Shown here: one piece after another, positions 25,063 to 33,687 of the stretch
How positions within the stretch are numbered: the first letter of the stretch is position 1
Layout of the letters: each line of letters starts with the position of its first letter
NCBI GenBank assembly: GCA_017308235.1
Contig: JAFKFL010000027.1
Coordinates: forward strand, 62,001 to 126,000
DNA length: 64,000 bases
Direction of reading: 5' to 3'
From: Alphaproteobacteria bacterium
GTDB taxonomy: Bacteria; Pseudomonadota; Alphaproteobacteria; Reyranellales; Reyranellaceae
The notes under the pieces: model-generated
Told to the model about the DNA's origin: nothing
The model's database searches: none
The model's input: only the letters and a program-made list of their open reading frames with translations
Made by a program: the position numbers and the translations under genes

Positions 25063-25087
25063 AACGGCGGGGATCAATCAAGGTTGC
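25063..25087 (-). promoter_or_regulatory. EcfG-type promoter of the CsbD-like gene (one mismatch)
   Basis: Read on the minus strand: GCAAC (25087-25083), 16-nt spacer, CGTT (25066-25063). The EcfG/ECF15 consensus is GGAAC-N16/17-CGTT, so one base of the -35 box differs. The -10 lies 57 nt before the ATG. The gene product is a stress-type protein and the sigma factors are encoded about 5 kb away. Confidence 0.55.
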
Positions 25088-25117
25088 CGCCCCCTATCAG
25101 TTCAGGCCAGCGGCAGG

Positions 25118-27691
25118 TCAGGCCAATGGCGACAGATGGTCGAGGTGATCGAACGCCTGCTGAAGGTCGATCGATGAATAGGGCTTGCTGATGAAGCGGA
25201 CGCCGCTCGATTCCGGTCCAATCGCGCCATAGCCGCTGGCAATGATCACCGGCATCTCGGGGAAGCGCCGTCGCGCCTCCTTGGCCAGATCCTCGCCGCT
25301 GATGCCTGGCAGACCGAGGTCGGTCAGGAGGAGGTCGAACCCGCTGTCCTTGCGCAGGAGCTCCAGCGCCTCCTCGCCGCTACCGACGCCGGTCACCAGG
25401 CAGTCGAGGCGCTCGAGGATGTCGGCCGTGGACATGCGCAAGACGACCTCGTCCTCGACCAGAAGAACGCGACGCGGCCGATCGCTCCGGGCTGGAGCCG
25501 GCTTTGTCGTCGCACCCGAAGGCGCCGGAGGAGGCGACCTTTGCGCCGGCACCGCCTGGCCCGCGGCAAGGGAGACACGAATCTTCTCCGCCAGCTCCTC
25601 GCCGCGATAGGGCTTGGCGATCATCGGATATACGGGCCTGTCCTTGAGGGGAATGAGATCCCGGGCATAGCCCGACGTTAGCAGCACCGCGATCGCAGGA
25701 TTGAGACGCCGCGCCAGCAGGATCAGGTCCATCGCGGACATCGTCCCTGGCATGACGACGTCCGTGAACAAGAGATCGAAAGCCGAATCGCGATCCAGGA
25801 GTTCGGATGCGGCATCCGGGCTCTCCGCCGCAACGACGCGATAGCCCCAGCCCGAGAGCGTATCGACGACTGCGAGGCGGACATCCTTGTTGTCCTCGAC
25901 GACGAGGATGCGGGCATCGCCATGCGAGAGGTCGCCTGGCTCGCCTGCTGTCTCGACAACCGGATCGAGCGTCCGGGGCAGGTAGAGCTTCACACTCGTC
26001 CCCTGGCCAATTGCGGTGTCGATCCGGATATGACCGTTCGACTGACGCACGAAGCCATAGACCATGCTGAGGCCAAGCCCTGTGCCCTTCCCCTCCTGCT
26101 TGGTGGTGAAGAAGGGATCGAAGGCCCGTGCGACAATCTCGGCCGACATGCCGGTCCCGGTATCGGCAACGTCGATCAGAACATAGGAACCAGGCGTCAC
26201 GTCAGGATGCAACGACGCATAGCGACGATCGAGGGTGGCATTGGACACCTCGACACGCACGGTCCCGCCCTCCGCCATCGCGTCGCGGGCATTGATGGCA
26301 AGGTTGAGGAGAGCATTCTCGAGCTGGCCTGGATCGATCGTCGCGTTCCACGATGCCTGAACCACCGCGACATCGAGCGTGATGCGCTCGCCCAACGCAT
26401 GCCGCAGCAGCACCGAAAGGTCGGTCACCAACCGCCCAATGGCCGTCGGCCGCGGCGCGAGCGGCTGGCGGCGCGAGAAGGCGAGAAGCTGCTGGGTGAG
26501 GCGCGCACCGCGATCCGCAGCAGCCGACGCGCTCTGCAGGCGCGCCAGTGCCGCCTCGTTGGTCGACATGTCGGCCTTGATCAGATCGAGGTTGGCCTGG
26601 ACGATCTGCAGGATGTTGTTGAAGTCGTGCGCCATGCCGCCTGTAAGCTGGCCAACTGCTTCCATCTTCTGCCCCTGACGAAGGGCTGCCTCGTCACGCA
26701 GCTTGTCGGTCACGTCGACGCAGCGCACCACGGCACCGCCATCCGCCATGTCGCCTCGCGAGATCTCATAGTCGCGCCCATCGTAGGACGCACGCGCCGT
26801 CAGGATCTGTTCTGTGGCCTTGCCGTCAAGCTGCAGGGGCGCGAGCAAAACGCGCAACGCCGGGAATCGCTGCGACAGCAGCTCGGGGCGGCCAAGCGTC
26901 GGCTCGCGCGAACGGTCCCAGCCGGCAAGGCGGACAAAGGCCTCGTTCCAGGCGACCACGGTGCCCTGCGCATCGAGGACGAAGATGGGATCGCGCAGCG
27001 TTTCCAATGTCGCCTGCAGCAACAGCGAGCGCGCTGCGAGCTGGTGCTGTGCTTCCTCGAGCTTCTCGCCGCCGCGCACGATGATGTACATGCCGGCCAG
27101 CAGACAGACGAAGGCGCCGCCGAGCACCAGCAAGCCGGCCAGATCGGCTTGAGCCTGCTCGTATCGAAGCATTGCAAGGCGTCGCGACAGCTGCAGCCGC
27201 TGCCCTTCGATGAAGGATTCGGCGACCTGCCGAATGCGGTCCGTCGTCGCCCGTCCCGAGCCCGGCGGCAACGTCACCTGATGGCCGTAGAGCTGGTAGG
27301 CCACGATCCCCGAATTGAGCTCTTCCAGCTTCTCGTTGGCAGCGGTCCGGAATTCGGCGATCTGCCGCAGCGCATCGCGATCGCCGGCGGCCGATGCCTC
27401 GATCTGCCGCAGCCCCGTGTCGATGCGTGGACGGGCGCGTTCGTAAGGCCCGAGATTGGCGACGTCGCCCGTCAAAAGATAGGCGCGCTGTCCGATCTCC
27501 GCGTCCTGAAGGACAATCAGAGCGTCGCGCAATAGCGACATGGTCTCGTAGTTGCCGACGACGAATCGCTGCTGCTCCGACGCCGATCGTGAATGGCTGA
27601 TCGCCAGAAGCGCGCCCGTCGCCACGAGAACGGCGATGGTGAGGCCGATCACCATGCCGGTCAGGCGAACGCTGCGACGCGCGCTAACCAT
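25118..27691 (-). CDS. Hybrid sensor histidine kinase/response regulator (CHASE3-PAS-HisKA-HATPase-REC-REC)
   Basis: 857 aa. It has a transmembrane segment (about 10-32), a CHASE3-like extracytoplasmic sensor (about 35-180; LRDALIVLQDAEIGQRAYLLTG), a second membrane helix (about 185-207), and a PAS domain (about 222-330). HisKA follows with the phosphoacceptor His355 in GGMAHDFNNILQ, then HATPase (N box NLAINARDAM, DTGTGMS, GKGTGLGLSMVYG), and two receiver domains (VLVVEDNKD... and VLLVEDEVV...), the second ending the protein. It overlaps the following kinase gene by 8 nt and is the last gene of the phyR operon, so it may feed the general stress response, but its own output partner is not shown. 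Confidence 0.93.
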   Translation of the reverse strand: MVSARRSVRLTGMVIGLTIAVLVATGALLAISHSRSASEQQRFVVGNYETMSLLRDALIVLQDAEIGQRAYLLTGDVANLGPYERARPRIDTGLRQIEASAAGDRDALRQIAEFRTAANEKLEELNSGIVAYQLYGHQVTLPPGSGRATTDRIRQVAESFIEGQRLQLSRRLAMLRYEQAQADLAGLLVLGGAFVCLLAGMYIIVRGGEKLEEAQHQLAARSLLLQATLETLRDPIFVLDAQGTVVAWNEAFVRLAGWDRSREPTLGRPELLSQRFPALRVLLAPLQLDGKATEQILTARASYDGRDYEISRGDMADGGAVVRCVDVTDKLRDEAALRQGQKMEAVGQLTGGMAHDFNNILQIVQANLDLIKADMSTNEAALARLQSASAAADRGARLTQQLLAFSRRQPLAPRPTAIGRLVTDLSVLLRHALGERITLDVAVVQASWNATIDPGQLENALLNLAINARDAMAEGGTVRVEVSNATLDRRYASLHPDVTPGSYVLIDVADTGTGMSAEIVARAFDPFFTTKQEGKGTGLGLSMVYGFVRQSNGHIRIDTAIGQGTSVKLYLPRTLDPVVETAGEPGDLSHGDARILVVEDNKDVRLAVVDTLSGWGYRVVAAESPDAASELLDRDSAFDLLFTDVVMPGTMSAMDLILLARRLNPAIAVLLTSGYARDLIPLKDRPVYPMIAKPYRGEELAEKIRVSLAAGQAVPAQRSPPPAPSGATTKPAPARSDRPRRVLLVEDEVVLRMSTADILERLDCLVTGVGSGEEALELLRKDSGFDLLLTDLGLPGISGEDLAKEARRRFPEMPVIIASGYGAIGPESSGVRFISKPYSSIDLQQAFDHLDHLSPLA

Positions 27692-29411
27692 CCGGATCGC
27701 CTTCGCTCGGCATCGGGAAAGACACGACGACCCGCGTGCCCCCGTCCTCCCGGGTGGAGATGCTCGCCTCTCCCCCGAGCTGCATGGCCAAGCCGCGGAT
27801 GAGGGTCAGGCCGAAACTTCCCCGCACATTGGGCCCGATCGACCCGTGGCTGGCGTCCAAACCGTTATCCTCGATCACGAGCTCTACTTCCTGTCCATCC
27901 TTCTCCGTCGCATCGATGCGGATCTCGGGCGCGCTCGTCGCACCAAAATCATGGCTGAGGGCGCTGCTGACCGCCTCGGTGACGATCAATCCGACGGGAA
28001 TGGCGACATCGGGTCCCACGGCCATGATCGGCGCACGGATATGATACCGCACCGTGGGACGCTCGAGCCCAGGCCGCGGAACCGAGATCTGCCGCACAAG
28101 ATCGCTGATGAACTGCTGGAAGTCCACCAATGACCAGCTCGATCGCTCGTAGAGGTGCCGGTGCAGAATCGACAACGTCAGCACCCGGTTCTGTGCATCG
28201 CCGAAGAAGCGTCGGATACGCGGGGAGCGAATTTCGCCCGCCTGCAGATTAAGCAGGCTCGAGATCATCTGCAGGTTGTTCTTCACGCGGTGATGGATCT
28301 CGCGCAGCATGTGGTCGCGTTGCTCGAGGCCGGCCTTGAGATCGGCTTCGCGGCTTGCGATGGCCTCCGCCATCTCCTTGACCCCCACACCTACTACGGC
28401 GAGCTCCCTCGTCCAGGGTAGTCTCGGCGCGAAGCGGATGTCCTCGCCGCGCGCCACTCGGCCGGCAAAGTCGCCGATATAACGCAGGGGACGCACGCAC
28501 CAACGGTCGGCACCGAACCATGTGGCAAGGAGGACCATGATGGCGGCAAAGCCGATCAGGCCGAACCTGCCAAGCTCGAGCAGCAGCGAGGAGATGCTTT
28601 CGGTCAGGGGCGTCGCGGCGACGGCGAAAACGGCCCGACCGGCCAGGGGAACGACGTAATACTGGTAGAAGGCACCGTTCTGGCCATAGTCGCTGAAACG
28701 CTGCTGACCCGCCGCGATGGCCGAGGCCAGGCGCTTGGCAACCGGCATCGAGAAGGTCATTTCGGCGTTGCCGCCCACGGGCGCTCCCGTCTGGTCGACA
28801 AGAACGACCGGAATGTGCCGGCTGGCACGACCGCCGGTCGACAGCTCGGAGAAAAGCTGTAGCGAGATGTTGAGCGCACACATGCCGTGGAACTCACCGC
28901 CGGCGTCTAGCGGCATGGCCATCGGGATCACCGTGTGAGGAACCGCACGGCTCGCGGCGAAACTGCCGATGGAGATACCTTTGGCCTCATGCACGAGACG
29001 AAAGATCTGGCGATCGGCGAAGCTCAGGCCAATATCGTCGGGCGACGTGGAGCAGCGCGCGACTCCCGCCGCGTCGGTGATCATCATCGCCGAATATTCG
29101 TTGGGAAACTCTTTCAACACGCGCGACAGATATCCCGCGCAAGCGTTGACATCGTCCGGCGTCGCCCCGGGATCCAATACCTTGCCGACAGTATCGGCGG
29201 AGCACGTCGCCGCTACCAGCCGGCGCGATCCCTCGATCAACTCGCGATGCCGCGCGGCAGCCTCCTCAACGGCCGCGGCGACGGCACTCGCGCGCGAAGC
29301 CCGTGCCGTCACGATGTCATCATAGGTGCTCCAGGCCGCAAGCCCGACGACGGGAGCCAAGGCTGCGATGACCGCTGCCACCAGCTTCGTGCGCAGCGAC
29401 CATTGAGCCAT
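27684..29411 (-). CDS. HWE/HisKA_2 sensor kinase of the general stress response (PhyK-like)
   Basis: 575 aa. The N-terminal signal anchor (about 8-28) precedes a long dCache-type extracytoplasmic sensor domain (about 35-270). A second membrane segment (about 280-300) and a HAMP-like linker (about 305-355) follow. The HisKA_2 domain has EIHHRVKNNLQMISSLLNLQ with the phosphoacceptor in that HH pair (probably His374), and the HATPase domain includes IVTEAVSSALSHDF and the end GSFGLTLIRGLAMQLGGE. HisKA_2 kinases phosphorylate PhyR in alphaproteobacteria. It lies 18 nt downstream of phyR in the same operon, supporting the PhyK role. Confidence 0.92.
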   Translation of the reverse strand: MAQWSLRTKLVAAVIAALAPVVGLAAWSTYDDIVTARASRASAVAAAVEEAAARHRELIEGSRRLVAATCSADTVGKVLDPGATPDDVNACAGYLSRVLKEFPNEYSAMMITDAAGVARCSTSPDDIGLSFADRQIFRLVHEAKGISIGSFAASRAVPHTVIPMAMPLDAGGEFHGMCALNISLQLFSELSTGGRASRHIPVVLVDQTGAPVGGNAEMTFSMPVAKRLASAIAAGQQRFSDYGQNGAFYQYYVVPLAGRAVFAVAATPLTESISSLLLELGRFGLIGFAAIMVLLATWFGADRWCVRPLRYIGDFAGRVARGEDIRFAPRLPWTRELAVVGVGVKEMAEAIASREADLKAGLEQRDHMLREIHHRVKNNLQMISSLLNLQAGEIRSPRIRRFFGDAQNRVLTLSILHRHLYERSSWSLVDFQQFISDLVRQISVPRPGLERPTVRYHIRAPIMAVGPDVAIPVGLIVTEAVSSALSHDFGATSAPEIRIDATEKDGQEVELVIEDNGLDASHGSIGPNVRGSFGLTLIRGLAMQLGGEASISTREDGGTRVVVSFPMPSEGDPDG

Positions 29412-29429
29412 GACCGATGACGCCCAGGC

Positions 29430-30200
29430 TCAGATAGACACGGTATCGAGCGCTTGGGCTATCGCCGCACGAAGGAGATCCGGGTCGAAGGGCTTGGAGA
29501 TGACGAAAGCGGGCTCGATCTGCGCACCGGTCAGCAACCGCTCTGGATAACCGGTAACGAAGATCACGGGCACGGTCATGGCCCGCATGATTTCCTTCAC
29601 CGCCGCGATGCCGCTGTCGGCGCCGCGCAACTGGATGTCGGCCAGGACAAGGTGCGGCGCATGCTTCTTTGCCAGTTCGACGGCGGCCTTTTCCGTCGCC
29701 GCGATACCGACGACCTCGTGGCCGGCGTTGCGCACGATATCGGCGACATCGAGTGCGATCACGGCCTCGTCCTCGATCACCAGGACACGCACTGAAGCGA
29801 CACGCTGCAGTTCGCGGCGTGCCTCCTGCAGACTCTTCTCGGCTGTGTCGACGTCGATATCCAGGATGTGCGCGGCATCGCCGACCGTGAAGCCCTCGAG
29901 CACGGTGAGCAGCAGCATGCGCCGCTGCAGCGGCGCCATCTCGGTCAACGTCTCCTTCAGCCGGCCGCTTACGCTGGCGACCTCGGCCGATTCGTCGAGA
30001 CCGCCGAACGGTTGCTGCAATCGATGGAACAGCGTGAAGACGCCGAGTTTCGTGTCGTCCATTGTGGCAACCAGTTCGGGTTGCCGTACGACGACTTCGG
30101 CGCAAAGGCGGACCCATTCGTCGCCGCGCTGCTGCGAGCCCGTGACCGCGCGCGCATAGCGACGCAGGAACGGCAGCGTTCTTGTGATGGCTTCCGACAT
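29430..30200 (-). CDS. phyR: PhyR: sigma-like anti-anti-sigma response regulator
   Basis: 256 aa. Residues about 1-130 are a degenerate ECF sigma-like domain (LPFLRRYARAVTGSQQRGDEWVR ... PLQRRMLLLTVLEGFTVGDAAHIL). Residues 138-256 are a receiver domain with acidic pocket Glu143/Asp144, phosphoacceptor Asp188 in VLADIQLRG, and Lys236 in VISKPF. On phosphorylation PhyR exposes the sigma-like domain, which sequesters NepR and frees EcfG. ATG at 30200 starts MSEAITRTLPF; a GTG at 30266 would add 22 residues without similarity. A GGAAC-N16-CGTT promoter lies upstream, so the gene is under its own sigma factor. Confidence 0.95.
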   Translation of the reverse strand: MSEAITRTLPFLRRYARAVTGSQQRGDEWVRLCAEVVVRQPELVATMDDTKLGVFTLFHRLQQPFGGLDESAEVASVSGRLKETLTEMAPLQRRMLLLTVLEGFTVGDAAHILDIDVDTAEKSLQEARRELQRVASVRVLVIEDEAVIALDVADIVRNAGHEVVGIAATEKAAVELAKKHAPHLVLADIQLRGADSGIAAVKEIMRAMTVPVIFVTGYPERLLTGAQIEPAFVISKPFDPDLLRAAIAQALDTVSI

Positions 30201-30313
30201 GTTTTCGGTTGTTCCGGCCCCTTCTGACACTGTCGCCCCCTCTCTATCCTTGACGGTAGACCACACGCCACATGGAAACGATCAAATTCTCGCTCCCACA
30301 GAAATCTGGACAT

Positions 30314-30338
30314 AACGCCGATGTTCTCCTGCGGTTCC
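30314..30338 (-). promoter_or_regulatory. EcfG-type promoter driving phyR
   Basis: Read on the minus strand: GGAAC (30338-30334), 16-nt spacer, CGTT (30317-30314). This exactly matches the alphaproteobacterial EcfG (ECF15) consensus GGAAC-N16/17-CGTT. Predicted transcript start near 30306, giving a 5' leader of about 105 nt before the phyR ATG at 30200. It implies positive autoregulation of the phyR-kinase operon. Confidence 0.82.
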
Positions 30339-30439
30339 TGGAAAATACCTTTGCGCCCCGCTCGCAATGGTCCCACATACGGTGTACGCCCGTCGTCGTA
30401 CGCCCGTTGTCGCATCGTGCAGCCGGAGCCATCATCCCG

Positions 30440-30907
30440 ATGATTAAGGACGATATCGTGGCGCTGCTTCCGGATCTGCGTGCTTTTGCTCGCTTCATGT
30501 GCCGCGAACGTGAGACTGCCGATGAGTTGGTCCAGAACACGATTCTGATGGCGCTCGACAAGCAGGAACAATTCGTCGAAGGCACCAACCTGAAGGGTTG
30601 GCTGTTTACGATCATGCGTAATCGCTTTTATTCCGATCTGCGCGCCCAGCGACGACGTCCCACCGCGATCGACGACGCCGCCACCATGCCTCTTGCCGCG
30701 GTGGACAATCCCGAAGCGTCGCTTCAGCTGAAGGAATTGTCCGCTGCCTTGTGGCAGCTCAGCCCACAGGCCCGCGAAGCCCTCATCCTCATTGGCGCTG
30801 GCGGATTTTCGTACGAGGAGGCCGCCGCCTTGTGCAACTGTTCGATCGGAACTTTGAAGGCCCGTGTTTCTCGTGCCCGGAAACAACTCGCTGGCAAAAT
30901 GAAATAG
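30440..30907 (+). CDS. ecfG: EcfG-type extracytoplasmic-function sigma factor, first copy
   Basis: 155 aa. Sigma region 2 (LPDLRAFARFMCRERETADELVQNTILMALDKQEQFVEGTNLKGWLFTIMRNRFYSDLR) and region 4 (ALWQLSPQAREALILIGAGGFSYEEAAALCNCSIGTLKARVSRARKQL) match the EcfG/ECF15 subfamily closely, including the R-E-A-L-I-L-I-G-A-x-G-F-S-Y-E-E-A segment. The protein directs RNA polymerase to GGAAC-N16-CGTT promoters and is held inactive by NepR. ATG at 30440 gives MIKDDIVALLP; the upstream frame to 30272 has no family similarity. It is divergent from phyR and followed by a second EcfG-like gene. Confidence 0.93.
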   Translation: MIKDDIVALLPDLRAFARFMCRERETADELVQNTILMALDKQEQFVEGTNLKGWLFTIMRNRFYSDLRAQRRRPTAIDDAATMPLAAVDNPEASLQLKELSAALWQLSPQAREALILIGAGGFSYEEAAALCNCSIGTLKARVSRARKQLAGKMK

Positions 30908-31018
30908 TCCGCAAGAAATCCCTTAGAATCAGTCAGTTAGATTCGAAACGGCCTGATGTCTGTAACCTTTCCCACGATCGGGCATTGATCTGGTGTTGTC
31001 GCTCTATCGGAGAAACCA

Positions 31019-31621
31019 ATGGCCGCCGTAATTTCGAAAAAAACCGACACCGACCAGGACCTCCGAGATTTCCATGAACAACTGAAGGCGATTCTGCCCC
31101 GTCTTCGCGTCTATGCGCTCTCTTTGACGCGCGATCGCGATGCCGCCGACGACCTGGTGCATGACACCGTCATCAAGGCCCTTGCCGGCCGGCAGAGCTT
31201 CGAACCCGGCACGAACCTTTCGGCTTGGGTGTTCCGCATCCAGCGCAACGAGTTCATCTCCGGACTGCGCCGTACTCGACCCAGTGTACCGGTGGATTCG
31301 GCGATCGCCGAGACGCTCTCGCACCAACCGCACCAGGAAAGCCGCCTGGTCATGCGCGAATTCATGTCGGCTTTCAGTAAGCTTGCGCCAACGCAACGCG
31401 AAGCCCTGCTGCTGGCGGTGTTAGAAGGCCAATCCTACGAAATCATTGCAGCGCATACCGGCGTTTCGGTCGGTACGGTGAAGAGCCGCATTTCGCGCGC
31501 CCGCGATACCCTCGAGCGGCTGTTGCTGGAGGGCGATACCAGACAGCGGCCAACGACCAACGCCGAGAAACCCACTCTTCGACATGACAGCGAGCGCGAC
31601 TCGATCCCCAGCGGACGCTGA
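31019..31621 (+). CDS. ecfG2: EcfG-type sigma factor, second copy
   Basis: 200 aa. Region 2 (LPRLRVYALSLTRDRDAADDLVHDTVIKALAGRQSFEPGTNLSAWVFRIQRNEFISGLR) and region 4 (AFSKLAPTQREALLLAVLEGQSYEIIAAHTGVSVGTVKSRISRARDTL) are an ECF sigma factor close to EcfG but diverged from the first copy, with about 30 extra C-terminal residues, Arg/Ser-rich, and a longer N-terminus. Multiple EcfG paralogues occur in several alphaproteobacteria and may recognise overlapping promoters. It lies 111 nt after the first sigma gene and 113 nt before nepR on the same strand. I see no consensus EcfG promoter before it. Confidence 0.9.
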   Translation: MAAVISKKTDTDQDLRDFHEQLKAILPRLRVYALSLTRDRDAADDLVHDTVIKALAGRQSFEPGTNLSAWVFRIQRNEFISGLRRTRPSVPVDSAIAETLSHQPHQESRLVMREFMSAFSKLAPTQREALLLAVLEGQSYEIIAAHTGVSVGTVKSRISRARDTLERLLLEGDTRQRPTTNAEKPTLRHDSERDSIPSGR

Positions 31622-31734
31622 TTTGCCACACGCCGCCATGGACGAGTGATCCAAACATGGGCATTCTCACCGGGAGAACGGCATGCCTCGGACGGGAACC
31701 TTTGGGGTGGTCATCCTTCCGCGGAACAAGAACG

Positions 31735-31953
31735 ATGGCGAATGACGACAAACCGCTGAAGGGCCGCGCCAGTGAAGCGGCCCGCGGAAAAACAAAGGCG
31801 GCAGGGGAGCGTCCCTTCGACATGTGGCTGCAAAAGCAGCTCCATGCGATGTATGACGAGATCACGAGCGAACCGCTGCCGGAAGATCTCCTGGCCCTCA
31901 TCGAGCGCGACGCCAAAGCGAACAAGGATCCTGGCCCGTCCGGGGAGGAGTAG
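31735..31953 (+). CDS. nepR: NepR: anti-sigma factor of EcfG
   Basis: 72 aa. The family core is FDMWLQKQLHAMYDEITSEPLPEDLLALIERD (about residues 29-60), with the F-D-x-W-L-x-x-Q-L and EPLPEDLL motifs that form the two helices clamping EcfG or PhyR. NepR holds EcfG inactive until phosphorylated PhyR takes it away. ATG at 31735 gives a 72 aa protein, near the usual 50-70 aa; an ATG at 31657 would add 26 residues with no NepR similarity. Unusually it is downstream of two sigma genes rather than directly beside phyR. Confidence 0.93.
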   Translation: MANDDKPLKGRASEAARGKTKAAGERPFDMWLQKQLHAMYDEITSEPLPEDLLALIERDAKANKDPGPSGEE

Positions 31954-32012
31954 TTCTGTCGTTTGCCACTCCTCGCTTCTGACGATACAGACGCGCGGAG
32001 GAGTAAATCGAT

Positions 32013-32777
32013 ATGGAATTGTTCGATCTTTCCGGCCGCGTTGCCGTGGTCACCGGGGGCAACGGCGGCATTGGTCTTGGCATGGCCAAGGGCATGGCGA
32101 GAGCCGGCGCAACGATCGTGATTGCAGGCCGCAACGCCGAGAAGAATGCAGCGGCCATCGACGAGCTGAAGCGGCTTGGCGCCAACGCAGGCGCCATTGC
32201 CGTCGATGTCCTCAAAGAGGACTCGTGTCGCGCGCTGATTGGCGACACGGTCAAGGCGCATGGCCGCTTGGACGTTCTTGTGAACAATGCCGGCATGAGC
32301 ATTCGCAAACAGCCTGAGCAATACACGCTCGCCGAATGGCACACCGTGCTCGACAGCAACCTTACCAGCGCCTTTCTCTGCAGCCATGCGGCATACGCCG
32401 CGATGAAGCAGGGCGGCCGTGGCAAGATCGTCAATATCGGTTCGATGATGTCGATCTTCGGTGCGCCGTTTGCGGCCGCCTATGCCGCAAGCAAAGGCGG
32501 CATGGTGCAGATGACCAAGGCGATGGCGACCGCGTGGGCGAAAGACAACATCCAGGTGAATGCCATCCTGCCGGGTTGGATCGATACCGCCCTCACCCGA
32601 CGCGCGCGCCAGGAGGTGCAGGGTCTCCACTACTCAGTGCTGAAACGCACACCTGCAGGACGTTGGGGCATGCCCGACGATTTTGCCGGCATCGCCGTAT
32701 TCCTGGCTGCCGCGGCCTCGGACTTTATCACCGGCGCGGCCATCACGGTCGACGGCGGCTTCTCGGTCCAGGGCTGA
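32013..32777 (+). CDS. Short-chain dehydrogenase/reductase
   Basis: 254 aa classical SDR. The cofactor motif is TGGNGGIGLGM, followed by NNAG, the catalytic Ser in VNIGSMMS, and Tyr-Lys in YAASK. The C-terminal VDGGFSVQG is typical. Similar to 2-dehydro-3-deoxy-gluconate 5-dehydrogenase/gluconate 5-dehydrogenase-like SDRs by general shape, but substrate assignment is weak. The ATG at 32013 has a GGAGGAG ribosome binding site about 10 nt upstream. It stops 2 nt before the convergent tadD stop, leaving no room for a terminator between them. Confidence 0.9.
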   Translation: MELFDLSGRVAVVTGGNGGIGLGMAKGMARAGATIVIAGRNAEKNAAAIDELKRLGANAGAIAVDVLKEDSCRALIGDTVKAHGRLDVLVNNAGMSIRKQPEQYTLAEWHTVLDSNLTSAFLCSHAAYAAMKQGGRGKIVNIGSMMSIFGAPFAAAYAASKGGMVQMTKAMATAWAKDNIQVNAILPGWIDTALTRRARQEVQGLHYSVLKRTPAGRWGMPDDFAGIAVFLAAAASDFITGAAITVDGGFSVQG

Positions 32778-32779
32778 AA

Positions 32780-33598
32780 TCAGGCGCCGCGGCCTGGTGA
32801 TGACTGCGGGAAGAAGTAGGCCGTGCGCCGCATCTCGGCGCTGCGTGCCTCGGGCGGAAGTGCCTTGAGCTGCATGAAATAGGAGAGCTGGCGCTGGGCG
32901 TGAGCTTCGTCGAGATCGCGGCGGCTAACTTGCAGAGCATTCTCGAAATCGCCAGCCATAACATAAGCGAAGGCGAGGTTCTGGCGCACGCGCCCATCGG
33001 CCTTCGGGCCGGTCGCTACGGGCAGCAGCTGGGCGATCGCCTCCTGGGGTTTGCCGACGATCGCAAGCGAAAGCCCCATGTTGCTACGCAGCGCCACGTC
33101 GTCAGGCGCCAGCGCCAGTCCCTCGCGGTAGCGCACCTGCGCCTCATCGTGCCTGCCCTGCATATCGAGTGAAATCCCAAGGACGTTGAGGGCACGAAAG
33201 TCGCGACTATCACCGTCGAGCGCTTTCCTGGCCTGCTCTTCGGCAAGTTGCGGTTGACCCTGGGTGATCAGGGCTGCCGCAAGGCCACGACGGGCAGCCG
33301 GATCGCCCGAACGTTTGGCGAGGACATCCCGGAACTGTGCCGCCGCCTCGCCTCCCGCGCCAAGGGCGAGATAGCACTGCCCCAGACCAAGCTTGGCCTC
33401 TAATCCTTCGGGATTGGCCTCCAGAGCACGGCCATAAAGCGGAACCGCGGCGTCGAGATCGCCAGCTTGACGGGCGGCGTCAGCCTCCTGGACCGTCGCG
33501 GTGTAGCTGTCCTCGAGCGGCGTTTTGCCCGTCAAATCGAGGCCGCAGGCGGCCAGCGAAAACGCAAGGCCCGCGATGATGATGGGCGCCAGCTTCAT
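32780..33598 (-). CDS. tadD: Tad pilus assembly TPR lipoprotein
   Basis: 272 aa. The N-terminus is a lipoprotein signal with lipobox LAAC (Cys18). Four to five TPR units follow (for example AVPLYGRALEANPEGLEAKLGLGQCYLALG; EAQVRYREGLALAPDDVALRSNMGLSLAI). TadD proteins are outer-membrane-anchored TPR lipoproteins needed for assembly or localisation of the Tad secretin. It is the last gene of the tad locus on the minus strand, 103 nt after the second TadE-like gene. Its stop is 2 nt from the convergent SDR stop. Confidence 0.85.
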   Translation of the reverse strand: MKLAPIIIAGLAFSLAACGLDLTGKTPLEDSYTATVQEADAARQAGDLDAAVPLYGRALEANPEGLEAKLGLGQCYLALGAGGEAAAQFRDVLAKRSGDPAARRGLAAALITQGQPQLAEEQARKALDGDSRDFRALNVLGISLDMQGRHDEAQVRYREGLALAPDDVALRSNMGLSLAIVGKPQEAIAQLLPVATGPKADGRVRQNLAFAYVMAGDFENALQVSRRDLDEAHAQRQLSYFMQLKALPPEARSAEMRRTAYFFPQSSPGRGA

Positions 33599-33687
33599 TT
33601 TTGCCCCGAAGACACTCCCCGCTCCTGGGCGGAGCGTGTTTCAGGATATCAAAATATTGGGGCTTGCCGCAACTGAGGCCGCTAGAG

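Noticed and set aside
25922..27535. 537 aa plus-strand frame opposite the hybrid kinase
   Set aside because: Same pattern: opposite a fully motif-supported histidine kinase, composition typical of reverse-complement high-GC coding DNA.
31695..31720. GGAAC at 31695 before nepR as an EcfG promoter
   Set aside because: No CGTT occurs 16 or 17 nt downstream (the positions read CTTC and TTCC), so the -10 box is missing.
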